This document shows, in pieces, positions 12,836-18,469 of a stretch of DNA of 18,469 bases (the stretch's first letter is position 1; each line of letters begins with the position of its first letter). Origin of the DNA: an uncultured Lachnoclostridium sp. (GTDB taxonomy: Bacteria > Bacillota > Clostridia > Lachnospirales > Lachnospiraceae). The stretch lies in contig CABQJX010000049.1 in assembly GCA_902464595.1 (NCBI GenBank), forward strand, positions 1 to 18,469. Reading direction: 5' to 3'. Position numbers and translations under genes: made by a program. The notes under the pieces were generated by a model. That model searched no databases, was not told the DNA's origin, and saw only the letters and a program-made list of their open reading frames with translations.

Positions 12836-14550
12836 ATGAGGAGCAGAGAAAGGAATGGATCCAGGCAGCGAAAGAACAGGTTTTAAGAAATGCCAGGGAA
12901 ACAGACCAATGTGAAAGGGACCTGATGGAGCTGTACAGTGAATGTGCCATGCAGCTGGAAAAGGAGATCAGGGCCTTTTACAGCAAATATGCATCGGATA
13001 ACCAGCTGACAGAGACGGAAGCCTCCAGGCTGCTGTCCGGCAAAGAATACAGCTCTTTTAAACGGTCGTTAGAAGGGTATTTAAAAGAGATAGAAACCGG
13101 GGATGATTCAGGGCTTATTCTGGAACTGAATACATTGGCAGCGAAATCGCGTATAAGCCGGAAGGAGCAGCTCCTTTCCAATATCTACCGCAACATGGCT
13201 CATCTGGCAGGGCGGTCAGAAGAGGGCCTTACGGAGCTTTTGTCAGATCTTGTGAAGACAAATTTTGACAGGAAGATGTTTGATATCCAAAGGATCGCAG
13301 GGGTGGAATGGAAGGCGGCAAGGATTGATGAGGGGATGCTGAAACAGATCCTGTCCTATCCATGGAGCGGGAAGCAGTATTCCCAGACACTATGGGGGAA
13401 TACGGACAAGCTGGCTGCATTGGTACGCAGGGAGCTTACCCTTGGATTTATGTCCGGAAGCAGTGTGGACACGATGACGGGAAAGATTGATGCTGTTATG
13501 GATCGCGGGCGTTATGCGGCGCAGCGCCTGATCAGGACGGAAGCCTCCTATTTTTCCAATCAGGGACAGTTGCTGGCCTATAAAGAGGCCGGAGTGGAGA
13601 AATACCGGTTCCTGGGAGGAGGCTGCGGGATCTGCCAGCGCCTGAACGGAGGGATATTTTCCATTGAGGATGCAAAACCAGGGGAGAACCTTCCGCCGAT
13701 CCACCCGAACTGCAAATGTACTACAGTGGCAGCGTATGACATTCCTGTATTTAAACGCAGGGAGGGAAATCCGCTGAAGGATAATCCAAAATTCCAGGAA
13801 TGGAAGAAACGGCAGATGAAAGCAGAAGAAGAGGACCATGCTGAGCCGGGAATAAAGGGAAAAATTCAGTCATTTTTAGATGACAGGAAAGCACGGAAGG
13901 ATGCATCAGCCATTTTGGAGCCTTATGCAGACCGGGTAAAGGTGACAGGGGATGTCAATATGAGGAACTACAGGATGGCTGCAGCAGAGCTTGAACGCCA
14001 GCTGGAAAAGACCCCGATCAAACGCCTGGATCAGATCGAGGTGTTTGACAGCCGGGATGCTCCTGGAAGAATGGCAGCTGCCAGAGGGCTCTCTCTCCGT
14101 CTTGGTACAGATCTGATGAACGATCCGGAACATTACTACCAGGGTTCTGTGGTAAATTGGCAGGACCGCATGGACCGGATCCTTCAAAAACTGCGGTCCA
14201 GAATGCAGGGAGCGCCGTCAGAAGAACTGCAGCAGAAATACAGCGCTGTTATGGAACAGAAACGGTACAGCCGTGGAAATGTCCTGTACGAAGGCAGGGA
14301 AATCAGCTGTGTGATCCAGCATGAGATGATGCATATAATCACGAATGATAAAGGATTAAAGGGTGACAGAAGGCTGATCGAGTGTTACAATGAAGCCATA
14401 CAAAGAGGCGATATATACCGGATCTCGTACCGCGCTGCTGCAAATGAAAGAGAATTCCTCGCAGAAGCAGGGGTTATGTATGAAAATGGAGAACCGCTTC
14501 CGGATTATATTCGTGAAATGGTAAGGGAGTATAAGACATATGAAATATAA
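12832..14550 (+). CDS. MuF head protein fused to HExxH metalloprotease-like domain
   Basis: A 572-residue minor head protein with an extra C-terminal domain. Residues of about 150-310 are the MuF (SPP1 gp7) domain, with its zinc cluster C265-x2-C268, H291-PN-C294-x-C296. Residues 330-365 are a charged linker. The C-terminal 200 residues carry H497-E498-MM-H501 and, 40 residues on, EREFLAEAGVMY (E541, E545). This is the layout of gluzincin proteases such as the anthrax lethal factor catalytic domain. MuF fused to toxin domains is a known class of phage polymorphic toxin, injected with phage DNA. A head-processing role is the alternative. GTG 12832 overlaps the portal stop. A Cys-rich small gene overlaps its end. 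Confidence 0.85.
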   Translation: MNEEQRKEWIQAAKEQVLRNARETDQCERDLMELYSECAMQLEKEIRAFYSKYASDNQLTETEASRLLSGKEYSSFKRSLEGYLKEIETGDDSGLILELNTLAAKSRISRKEQLLSNIYRNMAHLAGRSEEGLTELLSDLVKTNFDRKMFDIQRIAGVEWKAARIDEGMLKQILSYPWSGKQYSQTLWGNTDKLAALVRRELTLGFMSGSSVDTMTGKIDAVMDRGRYAAQRLIRTEASYFSNQGQLLAYKEAGVEKYRFLGGGCGICQRLNGGIFSIEDAKPGENLPPIHPNCKCTTVAAYDIPVFKRREGNPLKDNPKFQEWKKRQMKAEEEDHAEPGIKGKIQSFLDDRKARKDASAILEPYADRVKVTGDVNMRNYRMAAAELERQLEKTPIKRLDQIEVFDSRDAPGRMAAARGLSLRLGTDLMNDPEHYYQGSVVNWQDRMDRILQKLRSRMQGAPSEELQQKYSAVMEQKRYSRGNVLYEGREISCVIQHEMMHIITNDKGLKGDRRLIECYNEAIQRGDIYRISYRAAANEREFLAEAGVMYENGEPLPDYIREMVREYKTYEI

Positions 14551-14719
14551 GAACTGTAAAAACTGCCTGCTGTATGATGAACTGACGGACGGGACCCTCT
14601 CACCCTGTGATGAGGACTGGAAGTGGGAACGGCACTACTGTATTGCCTATAAAAGTGGTATACCGGATGATATCTGGAAAGGAAAGAAAGCCTGCCCGGA
14701 ACAAATAGAAGATGCATAA
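14540..14719 (+). CDS. small Cys-rich protein overlapping the MuF gene end
   Basis: A 59-residue open frame starting 11 bases before the MuF stop, ATG 14540 to TAA 14717-14719. Cysteines at 6, 9, 23, 34 and 52 (KNCKNCLLYDE; ERHYCIAY; KKACPEQ) suggest a small zinc-binding fold. GGGAG at 14525-14529 gives a ribosome site. Similar Cys-rich small proteins occur in Firmicutes prophage head regions, with no known function. Its overlap with a toxin-like gene makes it a candidate cognate immunity protein or chaperone, but this is inference from position alone. A terminator-like hairpin follows it. Confidence 0.68.
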   Translation: MKYKNCKNCLLYDELTDGTLSPCDEDWKWERHYCIAYKSGIPDDIWKGKKACPEQIEDA

Positions 14720-14721
14720 AC

Positions 14722-14749
14722 AAGTCCTGGAAACAGGGCTTATTTTATT
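14722..14749 (+). terminator. terminator-like hairpin inside the head operon
   Basis: AAGTCCTG (14722-14729) pairs with CAGGGCTT (14734-14741), with one wobble, around a GAAA tetraloop, followed by ATTTTATT. It is 2 bases after the Cys-rich gene stop and 30 bases before the next gene. The U-tract is interrupted, so partial termination is likely. Confidence 0.6.
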
Positions 14750-14778
14750 ACAGAAAATGAAAGGAAAAGGACATTGCT

Positions 14779-15150
14779 ATGGAAAAAGACCTCATAATTT
14801 TAAAGGATGGAGCGGAGCTGGAGCTGGAATCTGCCTCCAGCCTGGGAGATATCCGCATTCTGTTTGCGGATAAAAATTCCCTGCTGGCTGCATGGGAGAA
14901 GATGACCCCGGAAAACCTGCAGGAGGTGCGGATACAAAACCGTTCAGGGATTGTAGCGGCCAGATATACAGATATGGTGCTTGGCGATCCGGTTCTTACA
15001 GTCCACAGACAGGGACAGGAGGGATTCCTGGCAGCATTCGGGATCCGTATCAAGTCGGATCTGGAACGGCTGGAGGAGCGTATGGCTTCTGTGGAAGAAA
15101 CGACAGATGTGCTGACAATGGAACTTTTATCAGGAGGAGAGGGCATATGA
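14779..15150 (+). CDS. hypothetical head-region protein
   Basis: A 123-residue protein. Residues 5-95 alternate strand and helix (LIILKDGAELELESASSLGD...NLQEVRIQNRSGIVAARYTDM), and residues 100-118 are a short coiled coil (LERLEERMASVEETTDVL). This resembles small proteins found before XkdX-like and scaffold genes in Firmicutes phages, possibly a tail or base attachment helper; function is unknown. The ATG lies behind AAAGGAAAAGGA. Its stop overlaps the next ATG by 4 bases (ATGA), so the two are probably coupled. Confidence 0.68.
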   Translation: MEKDLIILKDGAELELESASSLGDIRILFADKNSLLAAWEKMTPENLQEVRIQNRSGIVAARYTDMVLGDPVLTVHRQGQEGFLAAFGIRIKSDLERLEERMASVEETTDVLTMELLSGGEGI

Positions 15151-15278
15151 TTCGTACATTAACACGGATTTACCGTGATACCGGAAATGAAGAATATCTG
15201 GACAGTGCGGTAAAGAAGCGCTGGATTACGGAAGAAGAGAAGAAAGAGATCATGGAATCGGTTAAAGCAGGCGCCTGA
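15147..15278 (+). CDS. XkdX-like small protein
   Basis: A 43-residue protein, MIRTLTRIYRDTGNEEYLDS and then KKRWITEEEKKEIME. The pattern of a short amphipathic opening, then Y-hydrophobic, then K-x-x-WITEEEKKEI fits the XkdX family (PBSX/XkdX), small phage proteins usually met near tail or base genes; their function is unknown. It begins in an ATGA overlap with the previous gene, with GGAGGAGAGG at 15132-15141 as ribosome site. A weak terminator-like hairpin covers its stop codon. Confidence 0.65.
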   Translation: MIRTLTRIYRDTGNEEYLDSAVKKRWITEEEKKEIMESVKAGA

Positions 15279-15292
15279 CGGGCGCTTATTTT
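15271..15292 (+). terminator. weak terminator-like hairpin before the scaffold gene
   Basis: GCGCC (15271-15275) and GGCGC (15281-15285) pair around TGACG, followed by TTATTTT. The 5' arm and loop overlap the stop codon of the XkdX-like gene. The stem is short, so termination would be partial, which could set the high ratio needed for capsid genes downstream or be relieved by antitermination. Confidence 0.45.
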
Positions 15293-15324
15293 AATATTCA
15301 AATTTGAAAGAAGGAGACTGCAGA

Positions 15325-15978
15325 ATGGAAGAAGAGATGAAAACGAATCCTGGAACCGGAGAAGAGGCTGGAGGAGCTGGAACAGCAGCCGGGGGTGACA
15401 GCGGGATTTTAGGCAAGATCCGTGAAATCCTGGGAATGGGAAAAGAAGAAAAAAAGGAAAACGGGGCCGGTGAAGGGAAGAGGGCAGAGAGCCAGGACGG
15501 CCAGCCCCAGACGGAACATAAGGGTAAAAAAGAGGAGCCGGCTAAAAGTTATACCCAGGCAGATCTGGATGCCGCAGTGAAGCAGGCCAGGGAACAGCTG
15601 CTGAATGAACAGAAGGAGCAGAAACGCAGGGAGAAGCTTTCCCCGGAGGAGCGTGCGCAAGAGGATGCCAGGGCTGTCAGAAAGCAGAATGATGAGCTGA
15701 CAGAAAAAATAAGACGGATGGAGCTGGAACAGAAGGCTGCCGGGCTTCTGGAAGAAAAAAAGCTTCCGTCTGCTTTTGCAGATTTCCTTGACTTCACATC
15801 AGAGGAAACAATGGCTTCCAGCCTGGAGAAGCTGGGAAAACAGTACCAGGCGGATCTGGAAGCAGGAATCCAGGCAAGGCTTAAGGGAAGCACTCCCAAA
15901 GGGCTGGGAAGTGCTGCTAATTTAACAGACGGGATTATTTCCGCTGAAATTTCAAGACGGATTCGGGGAGGAATGTAA
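15325..15978 (+). CDS. head scaffolding protein, DUF4355-like
   Basis: A 217-residue scaffold protein that would guide capsid assembly and then leave the prohead. The first 75 residues are disordered and rich in Gly, Glu and Lys. Residues 75-150 are a long coiled coil (SYTQADLDAAVKQAREQL...EKLSPEERAQEDARAVRKQN). The tail LEEKKLPSAFADFLDF...GSTPKGLG is typical of DUF4355 scaffolds next to the major capsid gene. ATG 15325 follows AAGGAG (15310-15315); a TTG at 15304 lies before that site and is rejected. The capsid gene begins 2 bases after its stop. Confidence 0.88.
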   Translation: MEEEMKTNPGTGEEAGGAGTAAGGDSGILGKIREILGMGKEEKKENGAGEGKRAESQDGQPQTEHKGKKEEPAKSYTQADLDAAVKQAREQLLNEQKEQKRREKLSPEERAQEDARAVRKQNDELTEKIRRMELEQKAAGLLEEKKLPSAFADFLDFTSEETMASSLEKLGKQYQADLEAGIQARLKGSTPKGLGSAANLTDGIISAEISRRIRGGM

Positions 15979-15979
15979 G

Positions 15980-16909
15980 ATGCCAAATGTGATTGAATAT
16001 GCAAAGCAGTTTCAGACAGAACTTGATAAAGCCGCAGTGGCGATGGCAACCAGCGGGTGGATGGAGCTGAATGATGAGCTGGTAAAATACTCAGGCGGGA
16101 ACGAGATCAAGATCCCAAAGATCAGCATGGATGGCCTGGCCAACTATGACCGCCAGAAGGGATTTGTGCAGGGTGCGGTGACATTGGAATGGGAGAACGT
16201 GAAAATGACCCAGGACCGTGGACGTAAGTTCCAGATCGATGAGAATGATGTGGATGAATCCGGATTTGTCCTGACTGCATCATCCGTAATGGGTGAATTC
16301 CAGAGGGTATATGTAGTGCCGGAGATTGATGCATATCGGTACAGTACGATCGCACAGAAATGCATCAGTGCAGAACAGGCCGGTTATGGTTATACACCGG
16401 CGGAATCTTCCGTGCTGACAAAGCTGTATGAAGATATTGGAAGGGTCCAGGATGTTGTGGGAGAAGGGGTTCCGCTTGTGATCTCTATTTCTATCCCTGT
16501 GGCTAATATCCTGAATAATTCTGATAAATTATCCAGGCGTCTGGATGTGGCATCGTTTGAACAGGGGGATGTAAAGCTCCAGATCAAATCACTGGATGGG
16601 ATCTATCCCCTGCGAAGGGTTCCGTCAGCGCGAATGAAAACAAAGTATGTGTTTAATGACGGAACTACGTCTGAACAGGAAAAAGGCGGATTTAAGGCAG
16701 CGGAGGATGCGAAGGACATTAACTGGATCATCACGCCGCAGAAGGTGCCGATCGCAAAATCAAAAACAGACAGGATCCGTATTTTTGACCCAGAGACAAA
16801 CCAGGATGCAAGGGCGTGGGCGATGGACTACCGCAAATATCATGACCTCTGGATCACGGATGAAGGTGTGAAGACCTGTTTTGTGAATGTAAAGCAGGCG
16901 AAAGACTGA
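15980..16909 (+). CDS. major capsid protein
   Basis: A 309-residue major head protein that would form the shell with the HK97 fold. The opening MPNVIEYAKQFQTELDKAAV, the NEIKIPKISMDGLANYDR loop, DRGRKFQIDENDVDESG and the PEIDAYRYSTIA spine-helix region are typical of capsid proteins paired with DUF4355 scaffolds in Firmicutes siphoviruses. The end has the conserved WITDEGVKTCFV. It does not resemble Mu gpT. GGGGAGGA 8 bases before the ATG is strong. It is followed by the connector genes. Confidence 0.9.
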   Translation: MPNVIEYAKQFQTELDKAAVAMATSGWMELNDELVKYSGGNEIKIPKISMDGLANYDRQKGFVQGAVTLEWENVKMTQDRGRKFQIDENDVDESGFVLTASSVMGEFQRVYVVPEIDAYRYSTIAQKCISAEQAGYGYTPAESSVLTKLYEDIGRVQDVVGEGVPLVISISIPVANILNNSDKLSRRLDVASFEQGDVKLQIKSLDGIYPLRRVPSARMKTKYVFNDGTTSEQEKGGFKAAEDAKDINWIITPQKVPIAKSKTDRIRIFDPETNQDARAWAMDYRKYHDLWITDEGVKTCFVNVKQAKD

Positions 16910-16922
16910 AGGAGGAACGCAC

Positions 16923-17279
16923 ATGGAACCAGAACAGCTGGAACGGATCCTGAAAGAGGTTATGGAGTCCATGAAACTGGGTGAGAGTGAACGCTTTCAG
17001 GCAGAGCGGTGTGTAAAGCGGATCGGGAACATGATCCTGATCCGCTGCAACAGAGAGGATATTCCTAAGATACTGGAGCCGGTGATCGCCCAGATGGCTG
17101 AGGATATACTCCGTGAGGAACTGGATACTGGGGGAAACGGAAAGGTATCTTCTGTCACCAGAGGGGATACCTCCATTACTTACCGGGATGATACCGCCCT
17201 GACCCAGGCATCGGCACGGATCCTGAAGGATTATGAAGCGCAGCTTCGGCGGTTCAAAAAAATGAACCTGCCGAAATAA
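16923..17279 (+). CDS. probable head-tail connector (gp15-like)
   Basis: A 118-residue helical protein, with a middle QAERCVKRIGNMILIRCNRED...PKILEPVIAQMAEDIL like the helical bundle of small head-tail adaptors (SPP1 gp15 / HK97 gp6 type). The C-terminus reads EVTRGDTSITY-like (SSVTRGDTSITYRDD), a common adaptor ending. Such proteins bind the portal ring after packaging. GAAGGAGG (16908-16915) precedes the ATG. The gene place after the capsid gene is as expected. The fold is inferred from pattern and order. Confidence 0.7.
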   Translation: MEPEQLERILKEVMESMKLGESERFQAERCVKRIGNMILIRCNREDIPKILEPVIAQMAEDILREELDTGGNGKVSSVTRGDTSITYRDDTALTQASARILKDYEAQLRRFKKMNLPK

Positions 17280-17289
17280 GGAGACGTAT

Positions 17290-17652
17290 ATGACGGAAGC
17301 GGATATTTTAGCATTGACTTATGGGGATGCCGTGACGGTTTACAGGCCGTTTAAAACGGAGTTAAAAAGCGGTGAAACGGTGTTTAAAAAAGGGAAAGAG
17401 GGCAGGTGTGTGTATGAAGCTGTCCCCTGTGCGCTGTCTACCCATACAGGCGGTACCTTAAACCGGGAACTGCCTGCCGGTACCGTACCGGTCCAGTATT
17501 CCCTGTTTGTGCGTCCGGAAGTAGAGATTGAACCGAATGATTATCTGGAGATCTGCCGCCGGGGAAAGGTCACCAGGGCTCTGGCAGGACTTGCCGAACG
17601 CCAGCCATCTCATAACAATATCCCTCTGGTGCTCTCACAGGAGAGGGTCTGA
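17290..17652 (+). CDS. probable head closure / minor capsid protein
   Basis: A 120-residue strand-rich protein. VTVYRPFKTELKSGETVFKK...CVYEAVPCALS...GTVPVQYSLFVRPEVEIEPND is the pattern of small head-closure or stopper proteins (SPP1 gp16-like), which plug the portal channel and take the tail. AGGAGACG precedes the ATG. Its stop overlaps the next ATG (17652), so the genes are coupled. Assignment rests on pattern and gene order. Confidence 0.68.
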   Translation: MTEADILALTYGDAVTVYRPFKTELKSGETVFKKGKEGRCVYEAVPCALSTHTGGTLNRELPAGTVPVQYSLFVRPEVEIEPNDYLEICRRGKVTRALAGLAERQPSHNNIPLVLSQERV

Positions 17653-18089
17653 TGGCGGGGACAGAGTACCGTCTGGATGGCCTGGATGAGTGGGAACAGG
17701 CTTTGGCCCAGGCGGTGGATCAGCAGTATCCAGAAGAATTTAAAGCCATGGTGCTCCAGATCGCCATGGAGCTGCAGGGAAAAGTGAAAGAAAAAACGCC
17801 CAAACAGACCGGACGCCTGCAGGGGGCCTGGGAAGTGGGGGAGATCCGTAAAAGCGGCAATGATTATGTGATCGAGGTTTATAACAACGTGGAGTATGCT
17901 GAGGCTGTGGAGTGGGGGCACCGGCAGATACCCGGACGGTATGTGCCGGCACTGGGGAAACGCCTGAAGGCGAAGACAGTAAAAGGCGCACACATGATGG
18001 AGCTTTCCCTGCAGGAGCTGGAAACGGTGCTTCCTGGATTTTTGAGGGAGTGGTTGAATGAATTTTTAAACACACACGATATTGTTTAG
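17652..18089 (+). CDS. HK97 gp10-like tail completion protein
   Basis: A 145-residue protein. The phrases ELQGKVKEKTPKQTGRLQGAW and VIEVYNNVEYAEAVEWGHRQ are the clear signature of the HK97 gp10-like family, which joins the head and tail. The tail GHRQIPGRYVPALGKRLKAK and a C-terminal helix end the fold. It begins in a 1-base overlap with the previous stop, and GGAGAGG at 17639 gives the ribosome site. The expected next gene is a tail terminator, which fits gene 18099. Confidence 0.87.
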   Translation: MAGTEYRLDGLDEWEQALAQAVDQQYPEEFKAMVLQIAMELQGKVKEKTPKQTGRLQGAWEVGEIRKSGNDYVIEVYNNVEYAEAVEWGHRQIPGRYVPALGKRLKAKTVKGAHMMELSLQELETVLPGFLREWLNEFLNTHDIV

Positions 18090-18098
18090 GAGGCCAGT

Positions 18099-18437
18099 GT
18101 GGACCAGAACATTTTACAGACGGTAAAACAGTCAGCAATCTATCTTTTAAAGCAGCATGAGCCAGAGACCGACGTATATGCGGAGGAGATCATGCGCACA
18201 CAGGGAGAGGAAGCAAACGAAGGGAAGGATCCCTGGTATTTTGTGGAAGTGATCCCGACATCGTTTACTACAATGGGGCCGGACCAGACAGAAGTAGCTG
18301 TGACCGTAGCCATTGATTACCATGATCCAGAGGAGTGTATCTGGAAATATGGGGAAAAGGCAATCGAACTGGACCGCGTGTTCCGTCCGGTTTTCCCGTT
18401 TGAATACGGGGGAGAATGCTCATGTGCGATAAAGTAA
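18099..18437 (+). CDS. tail-terminator-like protein (possible frameshift at its end)
   Basis: A 112-residue frame starting at GTG 18099 after AGGAGGC. The body TVKQSAIYLLKQHEPETDVYAEEI...WYFVEVIPTSFTTMGPDQTEVAVTVAIDYHD fits phage tail terminator proteins (DUF6838-like), which cap the tail tube. The frame ends GGECSCAIK, shorter than usual for such proteins (about 125-140). In the -1 frame after a run of five G (18408-18412), the reading continues openly to the window end. That suggests a frameshift, or else that a new gene starts there. Confidence 0.65.
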   Translation: MDQNILQTVKQSAIYLLKQHEPETDVYAEEIMRTQGEEANEGKDPWYFVEVIPTSFTTMGPDQTEVAVTVAIDYHDPEECIWKYGEKAIELDRVFRPVFPFEYGGECSCAIK

Positions 18438-18469
18438 CACACAAGAATTTGATAGGCAGCCAGCTTACT
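18416..18469 (+). CDS. open frame running off the window: next gene or frameshifted tail
   Basis: An open frame with ATG at 18416 and 18422 reads MLMCDKVTHKNLIGSQLT to the edge. GGGGGAG (18408-18414) could be its ribosome site. It overlaps the last 22 bases of the previous gene. It is either a new tail gene or the true C-terminus of gene 18099 joined by a -1 shift in the G run. The visible 18 residues cannot decide. Confidence 0.4.
   Translation, partial: MLMCDKVTHKNLIGSQLT

Noticed and set aside
1..18469. tRNA, rRNA, CRISPR array, integrase with att site
   Set aside because: No cloverleaf, rRNA-like stretch, regular spaced repeats or tyrosine/serine recombinase was seen; elements A and B do not fold as tRNA.

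Overview
The window is the early-to-head part of a Mu-like transposable (replicative) temperate phage or prophage, every clear gene on the + strand. Strong AGGAGG-type ribosome sites, moderate GC and the protein families suggest a gut-type Clostridia host (Lachnospiraceae-like); that host call is inference. Neither phage end is present: the repressor side lies left of base 1 and the tail, lysis and right end lie beyond base 18469.

Bases 127-3351 hold the transposition module: a MuA-type DDE transposase, a MuB-type AAA ATPase and a small membrane protein. Bases 3353-5826 hold accessory genes of unknown function. This block is bracketed by two diverged copies of a short structured element (A, 3353-3427; B, 5756-5826) that share a hairpin with a compensatory base-pair change. 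Bases 5841-7557 are the end of the early operon: an AbrB/zinc-knuckle protein, a Gam-like protein, a GemA-family protein and a Mor-family activator.

The switch to late expression lies at 7558-9688. After mor come an AT-rich probable promoter with direct repeats and a textbook intrinsic terminator (7605-7642) placed just before the ribosome site of the next gene. Next come a DUF2730-like protein, a winged-helix-like protein, the small terminase and a NusG paralog (LoaP-like). A large hairpin with a U-tract follows the NusG paralog, just before the large terminase. This layout suggests late genes are controlled by processive antitermination, where Mu uses the C activator; this is the most interesting feature of the window.

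Bases 9689-18437 are the packaging and head genes. They are not Mu-type but resemble SPP1/Siphovirus modules: TerL, SPP1 gp6-like portal, a MuF protein with a C-terminal HExxH metalloprotease-like domain, a 59-residue Cys-rich protein overlapping its end, an XkdX-like protein, a DUF4355 scaffold, the major capsid protein, connectors, an HK97 gp10-like protein and a tail-terminator-like protein. Two further terminator-like hairpins lie inside this operon (14722 and 15271), where antitermination would matter. The phage is therefore a mosaic of Mu-type replication and SPP1-type morphogenesis.
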